46,543 nucleotides of DNA from Winogradskyella sp. (GTDB lineage Bacteria; Bacteroidota; Bacteroidia; Flavobacteriales; Flavobacteriaceae). The stretch lies in contig JABDKL010000073.1 of the NCBI GenBank assembly GCA_013002225.1, forward strand, positions 1-46,543. Reading direction: 5' to 3'. The notes under the pieces were generated by a model. It was not told the origin of the DNA, searched no databases, and was given only the letters and a program-made list of their open reading frames with translations. The first letter of the stretch is position 1. Each line of letters starts with the position of its first letter. Positions 27,168 to 36,206 of the stretch are shown piece after piece. The translations under genes were made by a program, and so were the position numbers.

Positions 27168-28928
27168 TTATTTTATAAAATTAAAGTACTGCAGAAGAAT
27201 TTCATCATTTATACGGGATGGTGTAAAAATTTCTAAAAGTTTTGGCTGCTCACTTTGATCATAAAACGTTTTAAGATGTTTTAAAAGGGTAGAATCATTA
27301 GAAGCAGTGTTATATTCGAGTCCATACATATTACAAAGATGCTTGGCTGTTAGACTATGTTTGGTTTCAAAATAGGTATCAAAATTCTCAGTGTTTTTAT
27401 GACCCGGCAATATTCTAAATATTCCTCCTCCTCCATTATTTATAACTATAATTCTAAAATTATTAGGCATATAGCTATTCCAAAGTGCATTACTGTCATA
27501 AAAAAAACTCAGATCGCCTGTAATAAAAGTAACGCGTTCTTTAGATACAGCAGCTGACCCTATCGCTGTACTTGTACTTCCATCTATACCACTTGTGCCT
27601 CTATTGCAAAAAACATTTATTTCTTTTTTTAACTGAAATAATTGTGCATACCTAATGGTCGAACTATTTCCTAACTGTAATTGGCTTTCTTTAGGAAGGC
27701 TGTAAAGAAGTTTATTAAAAACTGTAAAGTCCGTAAATGGAATAGTTTTTAAATACGCTTCATGTTTTTGGCGACGTTTATCTCGAACAGATAACCAAAA
27801 AGCTTTATAGTTGCTTTTTTTATTCTCAGTTATTTTTGATAAAAAAGAATTTAGGAAAGTATTTATTGATAGTTCAACATGCTTTTCTAAACAGAAAAAG
27901 GTATCATTAGCTTTATATAAATCTACATGCCAATGCTGTTTTGGTTTATAGTTTCGTAAAAATGCTTTTATTTTCTTAGATACTATTAATCCTCCAAATG
28001 TTAATAAAATTTCGGGTTGAAGTAGCTTAAAATCATCATCATCTAATGGCGCTATAATTTTATCAATTCCAGGAAAAAAATCGGGATGATAAATGTTTGA
28101 AGTGGTCTCCGTAAATACTATCACACTTTCGTCGTCCGCAAGTTTTTGTAACAGATGTTCTTCAATTGCATTTGGCTGCAATACACCAACTAAAATCATC
28201 TTACGATCTGCATTTTGCCAAGTATGAAATAAGGTATTAATTTCTACCTGGTCAACGATGTCATCAGTGCCTATTAAATTAAATGGCTTTGGGTTGATAG
28301 TTAAACTATCTACCGTTTGATATAAAGGTTCGTCAAAAGGAATATTTATGTGCACAGGTGCAGCCTTTAACTTAGAATGGTTAAGTGCTTTGTCAATTTC
28401 TGATTCATTGTACGATTGTATTCCATTTTGAAGTCCTAAGAAATAATCTTTTTTGTTATCTAAGCTCTTAAAGATTGGTAACTCATTTTCTGATATAGTA
28501 TATTCATCTTCTTTTAAATCTAATTTAAGACTCGTACTATAGACAACATGATTGCCATAAACATTTTTTTGATGAATTGTTTGACCGTCTCCAATTCCTA
28601 CCAAATGTTCGGGTCTATCTGCAGACAAAACAACAATAGGAATGTTGCTGTAAAATGCTTCGGAAACTGCGGGAAAATAATTTAACAGCGCACTTCCAGA
28701 TGTACATACAACGGCAACAGGTTCCCTTAATTGTTGCGCTATGCCCAATGCAAAAAAAGCTGCACAACGCTCATCAACGATGCTATAACATTCAAAATAA
28801 TCGTCATGAGTAAAACCAATTGTTAATGGTGCGTTCCTGCTACCTGGAGAAATTACCACATGTTTAATATTGTGCGTTTTGCATAAGGTAACAACAGTTT
28901 GTGATAAGGGAATTTGAGAATACTTCAT
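27168..28928 (-). CDS. menD: 2-Succinyl-5-enolpyruvyl-6-hydroxy-3-cyclohexene-1-carboxylate synthase
   Basis: A 586-residue thiamine-diphosphate enzyme condensing isochorismate with 2-oxoglutarate-derived succinic semialdehyde. N-terminal VISPGSRNAPLT (25-36), the activating Glu in VDERCAAFFALG, the ThDP/metal site GTSGIDGSTS (444-453) and NNGGGGIF (497-504). Length is normal. The start lies 31 bases downstream of menF, which supplies its substrate; same operon. Confidence 0.95.
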   Translation of the reverse strand: MKYSQIPLSQTVVTLCKTHNIKHVVISPGSRNAPLTIGFTHDDYFECYSIVDERCAAFFALGIAQQLREPVAVVCTSGSALLNYFPAVSEAFYSNIPIVVLSADRPEHLVGIGDGQTIHQKNVYGNHVVYSTSLKLDLKEDEYTISENELPIFKSLDNKKDYFLGLQNGIQSYNESEIDKALNHSKLKAAPVHINIPFDEPLYQTVDSLTINPKPFNLIGTDDIVDQVEINTLFHTWQNADRKMILVGVLQPNAIEEHLLQKLADDESVIVFTETTSNIYHPDFFPGIDKIIAPLDDDDFKLLQPEILLTFGGLIVSKKIKAFLRNYKPKQHWHVDLYKANDTFFCLEKHVELSINTFLNSFLSKITENKKSNYKAFWLSVRDKRRQKHEAYLKTIPFTDFTVFNKLLYSLPKESQLQLGNSSTIRYAQLFQLKKEINVFCNRGTSGIDGSTSTAIGSAAVSKERVTFITGDLSFFYDSNALWNSYMPNNFRIIVINNGGGGIFRILPGHKNTENFDTYFETKHSLTAKHLCNMYGLEYNTASNDSTLLKHLKTFYDQSEQPKLLEIFTPSRINDEILLQYFNFIK

Positions 28929-28959
28929 CTAACTACAAAAATAACAAATATCCAAAGTT

Positions 28960-30081
28960 TTAGTCTAGTACATCAAGGATAGTTTTGGTTTTATTTACGG
29001 TTTCTTCCCACTCATTTTCTGCTATAGAATCCCTAGTAATACCGCCACCTACATATATTATTGCTTCTTCACTTTTAACTTGAAAACATCTTAGGTTAAC
29101 ATAAAAATTTGATTGTTTTTTAACGACAGCATAAGCATTATTTTCTACATTGCGTTTATTAGTATTTCTAGTTTTCGTTTGTTTTAAATTAAGTTCGCCC
29201 AAAAAACCAGTGTAGTATTCTCTGGTATAATTTTCATGTTTTAGAATAAATTCTTTTGCTACATCTTTGGGAAACCCACAAACAGCAGGTGTAGGATGAA
29301 GTGCTTCAATTATTGTTTTTAAGGAGGTAGCAGACTTAATGGTACTTGTAATACGAGATTTTAGATGCAATAGATTACCGGCCCTTACTGTTTCTAAATC
29401 CGATATTTTAATTAGCGACGTAAATGGTTCAATTTTTTTCACTAAATAATTGGTAACAATTTGCTGCTCTTCTATTTCTTTTGAAGACCATTTAAATGCA
29501 TCGGTATTATTAAAGGGTTGGGTGCCGGCCAAGGAAATTGACGTAAGTTGTTTACCTTCGATTTTAAATAATAATTCTGGAGTGGCACCTAACCAAAGAC
29601 CAACTTTTGGATGATACCAGCAATATACCATCGCATTTTTATAGGTATTGAATAAGCGCTTAAAAATTTCGATAGGATTTTTGATATTGGTGTCTTTAGA
29701 AACTTTTCTAGATAACACAACTTTATCTAACTGACCTTTTTTAATAGAATCAATTCCTTTTGCTACCAAATTAATATGTGTTGGTTTAGCGGCCAGGTCC
29801 GGAGCCTTAGTGTTTACAAGTATTCTTTTATCTATTTTGAGCTCCTCTGTATGGACTTTATCATACTGGCAAAATTGCTCAGGAAATACAATAGCATTGT
29901 CATGCAAATCGAATGGTGCAAAAACAAAACCACTTTCAGAAAAATCCTTGGTTATATGTAATTTATCATTCCGTTGTAACCAACATGAAATAATAGAGTT
30001 TATTGGCCTGCTATAAACTACAAATGGAAGTTTATTATTGTAGTGAGTATGGAGCTTTTCAAAAAATGAATTTACATCCAT
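28960..30081 (-). CDS. menF: Isochorismate synthase (menaquinone-specific)
   Basis: A 373-residue chorismate-utilising enzyme. Conserved segments: general-base Lys in DKVVLSRKV, GATPELLFKI, SISLAGTQ, LHPTPAVCGFPK, FLGELN, and the Mg-binding C-terminus YVGGGITRDSIAENEWEET. The short N-terminal part is usual for Bacteroidota. EntC/DhbC-type siderophore enzymes look alike; the position between menD and the MenI-like thioesterase makes the menaquinone role likely. Its ATG follows the thioesterase stop by 3 bases. Confidence 0.93.
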   Translation of the reverse strand: MDVNSFFEKLHTHYNNKLPFVVYSRPINSIISCWLQRNDKLHITKDFSESGFVFAPFDLHDNAIVFPEQFCQYDKVHTEELKIDKRILVNTKAPDLAAKPTHINLVAKGIDSIKKGQLDKVVLSRKVSKDTNIKNPIEIFKRLFNTYKNAMVYCWYHPKVGLWLGATPELLFKIEGKQLTSISLAGTQPFNNTDAFKWSSKEIEEQQIVTNYLVKKIEPFTSLIKISDLETVRAGNLLHLKSRITSTIKSATSLKTIIEALHPTPAVCGFPKDVAKEFILKHENYTREYYTGFLGELNLKQTKTRNTNKRNVENNAYAVVKKQSNFYVNLRCFQVKSEEAIIYVGGGITRDSIAENEWEETVNKTKTILDVLD

Positions 30082-30084
30082 TAA

Positions 30085-30510
30085 TTAGTTCTTTTTAGGC
30101 AATGAAATAGTAGATAATCTACATACGGAAATCAAATTATCGTCTTTATCTGTAACTCTAATATCGAGAAGTTGAGTTGTCCTTCCTTTATGGATAAAAG
30201 TAGCTTTAGCGTAGATATAGCCTTCTGTTATGCTTTTAAGATGATTGGCTGTGATTTCTAATCCTCTTATAAAATACTTGTCTATATCTAAAAAAATATG
30301 TGAAGCAAAACTACCTACACTTTCTGCCAAAGCTGCAGTAGCACCACCATGCAGAACTCCATCTGGCTGGTGAACTTTTGGGGTTACTGGCATTCTTGCA
30401 ACCAAAAAATCCTCACCGTAATCCACCATTTCAATACTTAAAGTTTCCATTAAGGTATTTTTACTGGCCTCATTTGCTTTTGCCAATATTGTTTCTTTGG
30501 TTAATTGCAT
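30085..30510 (-). CDS. menI: Hotdog-fold thioesterase, probable DHNA-CoA thioesterase (MenI-like)
   Basis: A 141-residue PaaI/YdiI-type hotdog protein. HQPDGVLHGGATAALAESVG (47-66) aligns without a gap to the active site of E. coli MenI/YdiI and places the nucleophile/base at Glu63, the same number as in E. coli, with Gln48 and His54 also matching. MenI frees DHNA from DHNA-CoA. The gene heads the menF-menD operon (3-base spacer), which supports this over a PaaI role in phenylacetate metabolism; no paa genes are present. Symbol is by analogy. Confidence 0.82.
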   Translation of the reverse strand: MQLTKETILAKANEASKNTLMETLSIEMVDYGEDFLVARMPVTPKVHQPDGVLHGGATAALAESVGSFASHIFLDIDKYFIRGLEITANHLKSITEGYIYAKATFIHKGRTTQLLDIRVTDKDDNLISVCRLSTISLPKKN

Positions 30511-30539
30511 AGAATAACTGTATTTTTAAAGTCTTAATA

Positions 30540-30547
30540 CAAAAATA
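30540..30547 (-). promoter_or_regulatory. Candidate -7 element for the menI-menF-menD operon
   Basis: TATTTTTG on the minus strand, 29 bases before the thioesterase ATG. The nearest -33 TTG is at a poor 16-base spacing. Confidence 0.3.
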
Positions 30548-30565
30548 CTCAAACTACTACTAACA

Positions 30566-31210
30566 ATGAATTCTCAAGAGAAAGAAATCTCCTATGTAAC
30601 TACGAACTCCTATGCTACCCTTAATGCCTTAAATAAACAAACAAAAAATGTTTGGTTTGTATGTCATGGTATGGGTTATTTGAGTCGTTATTTTCTTAAG
30701 TATTTTAAAAATTTAAACCCTATCGAAAATTATATTATTGCGCCACAGGCTCCAAGTAAGTATTATATACAACCTAAAATGCACGTCGGTGCAAATTGGC
30801 TGACAAGAGAGGATACAGTAAGAGATACAGAAAATATCATGAACTATTTTGATGAAATTTTCAGAGAAGAAAAAATTCCAAATAGTTTAAACTTATTTGT
30901 TTTTGGATATTCGCAAGGCGTTAGTGTTGCTTTACGTTATGTAGCCAAAAGAAAGCTAAAATGTTCGCTATTAGTCTTACACTCCGGAGGTATACCCAAA
31001 GAGCTAGATTCTGCTGATTTTAAACACTTGAACAATAAAACACAAGTTAAAATTATTTATGGCACTGAAGATGAATATTTAAATAGTAGTAGAATTGTTG
31101 ACGAAACTAAAAGAGCAAAGGAATTATTTGGTGAAATGTTAACTGTGCTTCCTTTTGAAGGTAAGCATATTGTGAATGTAGATTACATTAATAATTTGGA
31201 ACTTCTTTAA
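30566..31210 (+). CDS. Alpha/beta hydrolase (phospholipase/carboxylesterase type)
   Basis: 214 residues, cytoplasmic. Nucleophile Ser116 in FGYSQGVS, an acidic residue in YGTEDEYL (Asp169), and His201 in EGKHIV form the likely triad; VCHGMGYLSRYF supplies the oxyanion loop. The YSQG elbow resembles the phospholipase/carboxylesterase group more than MenH (usually GxSxGG). Divergent from the men operon with a 55-base spacer, so it is a neighbour rather than a member. Substrate unknown. Confidence 0.85.
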   Translation: MNSQEKEISYVTTNSYATLNALNKQTKNVWFVCHGMGYLSRYFLKYFKNLNPIENYIIAPQAPSKYYIQPKMHVGANWLTREDTVRDTENIMNYFDEIFREEKIPNSLNLFVFGYSQGVSVALRYVAKRKLKCSLLVLHSGGIPKELDSADFKHLNNKTQVKIIYGTEDEYLNSSRIVDETKRAKELFGEMLTVLPFEGKHIVNVDYINNLELL

Positions 31211-31258
31211 ATGCTGTATAAGCAGGTTGGGATTTAAAATTTCAAATTTTTAAATTTT

Positions 31259-31289
31259 TAGCTATTTCGTTTAATCGTTAAAATAGCTA
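31259..31289. repeat. Inverted repeat after the hydrolase gene
   Basis: 9-bp arms TAGCTATTT/AAATAGCTA with a 13-base loop, 48 bases after the hydrolase stop and before the next start. No T run follows, so terminator activity is doubtful. Confidence 0.4.
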
Positions 31290-31360
31290 TCCAATCGATA
31301 ATACTTTTAGTTACAGTTATAAAAAGTCTATCTTCCTGTCCAATCAATTTTTTTACAAAA

Positions 31361-31723
31361 ATGAAACTTATCATAATTCTTCTTGCCTTGTTTTTTTTTA
31401 GCAGTGGTTTATCTCAAAATACCTCCAGTGATGATGGATTACATTTTGGCGTAGGCTACGTGTTGTCTGGTGCCACCTATTATCTTGTCTATGCAAAAAC
31501 TAAAAATAAAAAGAAAGCGTTTTGGTATAGTTTAGGCTTATCAACACTTGCAGGCCTCTCTAAAGAAATTTATGATGGCTATATAATTTCCGGACGTTTT
31601 GACAACAGTGAGTTTTTAGCCACTTCTGTTGGAGGCTTGGGAGCTAGTCTTAGCTTTAATATTTTTACGGGCAAAAATAAACAGGATAAAAGAGAAAAAG
31701 CAATAACGGATATTAGTTGGTAA
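31361..31723 (+). CDS. Small YfiM-like exported protein
   Basis: 120 residues with a signal peptide (MKLIIILLALFFFSSGLSQN) and two further hydrophobic stretches. The body HFGVGYVLSGATYYLVYAK, STLAGLSKEIYDGYI and FLATSVGGLGASL is the pattern of YfiM/DUF2279-type envelope proteins (a conserved H..G, the KE-D turn, and a closing Gly-rich helix). No Cys for a lipobox. Function unknown. Its 3' end overlaps the convergent nitronate monooxygenase gene by 11 bases. Confidence 0.75.
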   Translation: MKLIIILLALFFFSSGLSQNTSSDDGLHFGVGYVLSGATYYLVYAKTKNKKKAFWYSLGLSTLAGLSKEIYDGYIISGRFDNSEFLATSVGGLGASLSFNIFTGKNKQDKREKAITDISW

Positions 31724-32660
31724 GTTTTTTTACTATGTCTTTAACTGGTAATATTTCATTGGTATGTTCGATACTTGGACCTGCAACCCAAACCGTTTTA
31801 TAAGTAGCTTTTTTAGCTGCTTTTTCAGTAGCTTTCATACCAATTGAAAAGCGAATCATTTTCACCCACTTTTTGAGCTTTCGATTTTTATTTAGTAGAT
31901 TTTCAATCCATGTCGCTTTAGTTCCAATTTTTTGCACATAAGGTGTATTTATAACTGTACAAGGGGTCCCAGATATTCGCTCTGTCATAATTATATCATC
32001 TGCTCCATAATCTACACATGCCTGCTTATATTCTTTGGTAACACCGGCTTCTACAGATGCTATAAACGGACTTCCTACAGATACACCAGCTGCTCCATAG
32101 CTTAACATTCTGTCAATGTCTGCTTTACAGCCTACACCACCAGCAGAAATCACAGGTATTGATAATTCCTTATGCAATAAGCTTGTTAATTCCTCTGGAG
32201 ATAAATTACCTCTATGCCCACCAGCTTCATTATTAACGGCAATGGCTGCATCCGCACCCAAGCTTTCAACTTTTTTAGCAAATCTTAAATCTGTTACATC
32301 ACAAAACACTTTTATTCCGACTGCATGTGCTTGACGAATTGTTTCTTCTGGACTACCTAACGAAGTTATAATAAAATCACAGCCTTCTTCACACAATACT
32401 TCTAGCTGGCCTTTATACTTGATGTTAGATTTGTTTACAATAAGATTGAATCCAAATGAACCACCTTCTAACTTTGCGGATTTTAGATCTTTTACTGCTG
32501 TTCTGAGCTCGTCTAAAGTTCTATAATTTAAAGCAGGAATACAACCTGCAATTCCGGCTTTCATAGCTTCTGTAACCATAGCAACGTTAGAAACCAAAAA
32601 CATTGGTGCCTGAATAATAGGATATTTTATTTCTAATAATTGAGTTAGCTTGGTCTGCAT
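31713..32660 (-). CDS. Nitronate monooxygenase (2-nitropropane dioxygenase family)
   Basis: A 315-residue FMN-dependent TIM barrel. N-terminal KYPIIQAPMF, Asn/His active-site region NNEAGGHRGN with His149, and the phosphate-binding VISAGGVGCKADIDRML plus GVSVGSPFIAS. Such enzymes oxidise alkyl nitronates (propionate-3-nitronate detoxification); close relatives include enoyl-ACP reductase FabK, which has the same fold, so the substrate is uncertain. A TATATTTG -7 candidate and a large palindrome lie upstream. Confidence 0.88.
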   Translation of the reverse strand: MQTKLTQLLEIKYPIIQAPMFLVSNVAMVTEAMKAGIAGCIPALNYRTLDELRTAVKDLKSAKLEGGSFGFNLIVNKSNIKYKGQLEVLCEEGCDFIITSLGSPEETIRQAHAVGIKVFCDVTDLRFAKKVESLGADAAIAVNNEAGGHRGNLSPEELTSLLHKELSIPVISAGGVGCKADIDRMLSYGAAGVSVGSPFIASVEAGVTKEYKQACVDYGADDIIMTERISGTPCTVINTPYVQKIGTKATWIENLLNKNRKLKKWVKMIRFSIGMKATEKAAKKATYKTVWVAGPSIEHTNEILPVKDIVKKLTN

Positions 32661-32736
32661 ATAATATTCAAAGTAAATAATTGAAATGAGCTTAAATCCC
32701 TTTTAATCTTTTGGACTAAATATGAATCCTTGAGCT

Positions 32737-32744
32737 CAAATATA
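32737..32744 (-). promoter_or_regulatory. Candidate -7 element for the nitronate monooxygenase gene
   Basis: TATATTTG on the minus strand, 76 bases before the ATG. The 14-bp palindrome at 32747-32776 begins two bases upstream and covers where the -33 element would be. Confidence 0.3.
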
Positions 32745-32746
32745 AC

Positions 32747-32776
32747 AAATTATATTATGCGTGCATAATATAATTT
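32747..32776. repeat. Perfect 14-bp inverted repeat
   Basis: AAATTATATTATGC, two bases (GT), then its exact reverse complement. It sits between the RlmI-type gene stop (it overlaps two bases of the stop codon) and the nitronate monooxygenase gene. No T run follows on the minus strand and the loop is too tight for a normal terminator hairpin, so it may be an operator or a tightly folded RNA end. Confidence 0.8.
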
Positions 32777-34001
32777 AGGTTCTAAATTTATAATATCCAC
32801 ATTTTAAGTACGCGCCTTCTGGAAAAGTTATAGGGTGGTCTATATCGTGTTTCGTTTTTAGAATAGTATCATACAATCGGTTCTTTGAATTAAGCGCATG
32901 TTGATTAAGATCGAAGAAAGTTTGAGCTAAAATTCTCGAAGAACAAGAAGCTAAAACTAAAAGTCCATTCCTTGCTGTAAGCTCGGCTCCTAAATCTGCT
33001 AATTGTGCATACTTTTTTTTAGCCATATCAATTTCTGATTGTTGCTTAGCAAAACTAGGAGGATCAATAACTACAACATCAAACTTTTGGCCTTCTTTCA
33101 CTAAATCTTTCATAACAACAAAAGCATCTCCACAAATTGCCTTATGCAGACCCGTAAAAGAATTGAGTTTTCCGTTTTCAATAGCAATACTTAGTGCTTG
33201 TTTACTAATATCTAAACTAGTCACTTCCTTAGCACCATTTACCAAAGCGTGCACAGAAAAACCGCCTGCATAAGAAAAAACATCTAAAACTGTTTTTCCT
33301 TCGCTTAACTCACCTACCCGCTTTCTGTTTTCTCTATGATCTAAAAAGTAACCTGTTTTATGGCCTTTAATCACATTAGCAGAAAACTTAACTCCGTGCT
33401 CAATAAACTGCACAACTTCATCATCTAAATTACCGTAAACAACTTCACCATCACTTAAATTATTTTTGCGATTTTGAAGGTTTCTACTAAGTCTAATTAC
33501 TATGGTTTTAGTTTTAGAAATTTCTTGTAAACTGCTTAAAATAGTCTCTAAATAAGGAAGCCAAATTTCGGAGTACAATTTTACTACCAATACATTGTCG
33601 TAAACATCTGCTATTAAACCAGGAAAACCATCATTTTCGCCAAATAATAAACGATAACTATTAGTTTTTGTCTTTAATAATTCCAGACGTTTTTTATAAG
33701 CAGCCTTAATTTTATTATGAAAAAAGTCTGAATTTACGCTGGCTTTGGTTTCTGCATTATGTATGATTTTTATTCTTATGGGAGATGTTGCATCATACAA
33801 TCCTAAACCTATGACCTTATTTTTATTTTTACTGAATATGATAGCCAAATCACCTGTGTTTGCTGCATCATTTATTTTAATTATACTATTAGAAAAAACC
33901 CATGGATGTCCATTCTTCACAAATTGCTCGCCTTTAGCGTTTAATTTTACTGCCAAATTTTTAACTTGACCTTGATTTAATCCTAAATTTTTTAACTTCA
34001 T
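32775..34001 (-). CDS. Class I SAM-dependent rRNA methyltransferase (RlmI type)
   Basis: 408 residues from the ATG at 34001 (an in-frame TTG one codon earlier is not needed). N-terminal PUA domain (KGEQFVKNGHPWVFSNSI), a central EEHEE-like region, and a Rossmann methyltransferase domain with motif I VLDVFSYAGGFSVHAL, acidic LDISKQAL, and the target-base motif VVIDPPSFAK. This is the RlmI/RlmCD architecture: m5C methylation of 23S rRNA (C1962 in E. coli). Residue specificity in this organism is inferred. Monocistronic; a candidate -7 element lies close upstream. Confidence 0.92.
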   Translation of the reverse strand: MKLKNLGLNQGQVKNLAVKLNAKGEQFVKNGHPWVFSNSIIKINDAANTGDLAIIFSKNKNKVIGLGLYDATSPIRIKIIHNAETKASVNSDFFHNKIKAAYKKRLELLKTKTNSYRLLFGENDGFPGLIADVYDNVLVVKLYSEIWLPYLETILSSLQEISKTKTIVIRLSRNLQNRKNNLSDGEVVYGNLDDEVVQFIEHGVKFSANVIKGHKTGYFLDHRENRKRVGELSEGKTVLDVFSYAGGFSVHALVNGAKEVTSLDISKQALSIAIENGKLNSFTGLHKAICGDAFVVMKDLVKEGQKFDVVVIDPPSFAKQQSEIDMAKKKYAQLADLGAELTARNGLLVLASCSSRILAQTFFDLNQHALNSKNRLYDTILKTKHDIDHPITFPEGAYLKCGYYKFRT

Positions 34002-34019
34002 CAACTCTTAATTATTGTG

Positions 34020-34027
34020 CAAAGCTA
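34020..34027 (-). promoter_or_regulatory. Candidate -7 element for the RlmI-type gene
   Basis: TAGCTTTG on the minus strand, 18 bases before the ATG; no clear -33 element. Confidence 0.3.
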
Positions 34028-34131
34028 CCATTGTATTTTTATAAAGTGGATTAATTAAAATTGAATTTGTCCGCTTATAGATAATTTGTTACTGTTAACC
34101 TTAATTATCTCTAAATTAACAACAATGTTGA

Positions 34132-34139
34132 TATATTTG
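34132..34139 (+). promoter_or_regulatory. Candidate -7 element for the neuD-capK pair
   Basis: TATATTTG, 76 bases before the NeuD-like ATG; no -33 TTG at the right distance. Left boundary of the accessory cluster. Confidence 0.3.
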
Positions 34140-34215
34140 GTTTAAATAATCCAAATTTATCATTGACGACGATTCTGATTAATCATTTTCAACTTATTGT
34201 CATTACCTATAACAG

Positions 34216-34884
34216 ATGAAAAATATTGTAATTTATGGAGCCTCTGGTCATGGTAAAATGATTGTAGACATTATTCTAAAAAATAAAAACTACAACATTA
34301 AGGGGTTTATCGATTCTTTCAAGCCTGTAGATACGGCGATATACGGTCAAAAAGTAATTGGTAATTTAGATGCACTTGCAGATCTAATTAAGAGTCATAA
34401 TATATATGGAATTGTTATTGCTATCGGCGAAAACCATACCAGACAAATTGCCTATAATAAAATTAAGAAAGTCGCTCCAAATATTAATTTTATTCCTGTT
34501 GTACATCCTGAAGCAATATTGGCTCATGATATAGTTGTTGCAAAAGGAACAGTTATTATGGCAGGAGCCATTGTTAACTCAAATGCAGAAATAGGCGAAT
34601 TTTGTATTTTAAATACCAAATCCTCCTTAGGTCACGACTCAAAGTTAGACAATTTTTCTAGCTTAGCTTCTGGTGCTACTCTTGGTGGTAATGTAACAAT
34701 TGGAAGTTGTACAGCGGTTTGTCTTGGAGCTACATTAATTCAAAATATAACAATAGGCAACAATACGGTAATTGGCGCTGGGTCCTTAGTTTTAAAGGAT
34801 GTTGGTGATCTTAAAACAGCTTTTGGTGTACCTGTTAATGTAATTAAAGACAGAAAACAAGACACTAAATACTTAGGTAAATAA
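34216..34884 (+). CDS. NeuD/PglD-family acyltransferase (left-handed beta-helix)
   Basis: 222 residues. N-terminal PglD-type Rossmann region with the UDP-sugar-binding loop VIYGASGHGKM (6-16), then from ~95 hexapeptide repeats (VAKGTVIMAGAIVNSNAEIGEF...LGGNVTIGSCTAVCLGATLIQN...VIGAGSLVLKDV) forming a left-handed beta-helix that binds acyl-CoA. The catalytic His equivalent is in SLGHDSKLDN. Relatives O-acetylate sialic acid or N-acetylate UDP-4-amino sugars; a sugar acyltransferase is the safe reading. Followed after 9 bases by the CapK-like gene: a two-gene operon. Confidence 0.9.
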   Translation: MKNIVIYGASGHGKMIVDIILKNKNYNIKGFIDSFKPVDTAIYGQKVIGNLDALADLIKSHNIYGIVIAIGENHTRQIAYNKIKKVAPNINFIPVVHPEAILAHDIVVAKGTVIMAGAIVNSNAEIGEFCILNTKSSLGHDSKLDNFSSLASGATLGGNVTIGSCTAVCLGATLIQNITIGNNTVIGAGSLVLKDVGDLKTAFGVPVNVIKDRKQDTKYLGK

Positions 34885-34893
34885 CTAACCTTC

Positions 34894-36204
34894 ATGATCT
34901 TAAATAAGATACGAAATACGTCATTCTGGCTACTAGATCTCTTAAAAGGTGGAAAGATAAAACAACAATTTAGTGAAATTGAATATTGTTTAGAACATCC
35001 AAGTTCAACTAGAGCCAAGCAAATTAAACAATTGCATATATCCAATTTACTTAAGCATGCGGTTAGAACAACACCTTATTACAACGCTTTCAATCCAGAT
35101 GGTGTATTATCAGATTTTCCTGTTATTAGAAAAACGATAATACAAGATAATTTTAGAGATTTTCAATCGAGCACTTTCAAAGATAAAGCCAATTTTAAAG
35201 TATCAACCAGCGGATCTACGGGAGTTCCTTTTTTCTTATTTCAGAATACTAAGAAACGCTATAGAAATCATGCGGATAACATTTACTTTTTTAAGAAAGC
35301 TGGTTTTAAAATAGGTAATAAATTATACGAGCTAGAGGTTTGGCGCGGCCATAATCAGAAAGGAAAATTTAAATCCTGGTTACAAAATGCCTTTCAATTC
35401 GACATATCCAGATTAACTGATGATAGAATTGAAACTTTTATAGAAATCTTAAAATCGGATCGCCAAAAAAAGACCATTCTAGGATTTGCCTCCGCATACG
35501 AAACAATTGCTCAGTATCTTGAACGAAATAATATGTATTTAAGAGATTTAGGTATTACCACAGCTGTTGCCAATTCCGAATATTTAAATCCATATACAAA
35601 GGCTACTTTAGGTAAACACCTTGACACGAAAGTATTATCTAGATACTCCAGCGAGGAAATTGGCATAATTGCTCAGCAAACTAATAATTCTCCAAATAGC
35701 TTTGTTATTAACCATGCTAGCTACAATGTAGAGGTACTTCATTTAGATAAAGACGAGCCAGTAGAGATTGGGGAATTTGGAAGAATTGTTGTCACAGACC
35801 TTTTTAACTATGCAATGCCAATCATTAGATACGATACTGGTGATATAGCCAAATTGGGATTAAATGACGATGGAGCAATTGAATTAGAGCAAATTGAAGG
35901 TCGAAAAATGGATGTTATCTACGATTCCGCCGGAAATCTTGTTTCATCATTTGTGGTATATACTAAATTTTACAAGTATTACCATTTATTAAAGCAATAT
36001 CAATTTATACAACAAGATGAAAAATCTTTTGAAGTAAAATTAAACCTTCAAAATGAAGTATTTGAATTTGAGAAAGAATTGATTAGTGATATTAAATCTG
36101 ACTTTGGCAGAGATGCTAAAGTAATAATCACCTATGTAGACGAAATCCCTCCATTATCGTCTGGAAAACGCCGAAAAGTTGTAAATAACTACAATAATAA
36201 TTAG
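34894..36204 (+). CDS. CapK/PaaK-like adenylate-forming enzyme (copy 1)
   Basis: 436 residues. ATP P-loop KVSTSGSTGVPF (SGSTG at 106-110), SRYSSEEIGIIAQQ in place of the usual Y-G-x-T-E, the Asp-bearing IIRYDTGD, and a C-terminal lysine (Lys425) in LSSGKRRKVV. This is the phenylacetate-CoA ligase-like group called CapK, found in capsule and exopolysaccharide loci; it activates a carboxylic acid as acyl-adenylate, with CoA or another acceptor as second substrate. The acid is unknown. It is a clear paralog of the gene at 40030-41334 and ends two bases before the convergent ATP-grasp gene. Confidence 0.88.
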   Translation: MILNKIRNTSFWLLDLLKGGKIKQQFSEIEYCLEHPSSTRAKQIKQLHISNLLKHAVRTTPYYNAFNPDGVLSDFPVIRKTIIQDNFRDFQSSTFKDKANFKVSTSGSTGVPFFLFQNTKKRYRNHADNIYFFKKAGFKIGNKLYELEVWRGHNQKGKFKSWLQNAFQFDISRLTDDRIETFIEILKSDRQKKTILGFASAYETIAQYLERNNMYLRDLGITTAVANSEYLNPYTKATLGKHLDTKVLSRYSSEEIGIIAQQTNNSPNSFVINHASYNVEVLHLDKDEPVEIGEFGRIVVTDLFNYAMPIIRYDTGDIAKLGLNDDGAIELEQIEGRKMDVIYDSAGNLVSSFVVYTKFYKYYHLLKQYQFIQQDEKSFEVKLNLQNEVFEFEKELISDIKSDFGRDAKVIITYVDEIPPLSSGKRRKVVNNYNNN

Positions 36205-36206
36205 TT

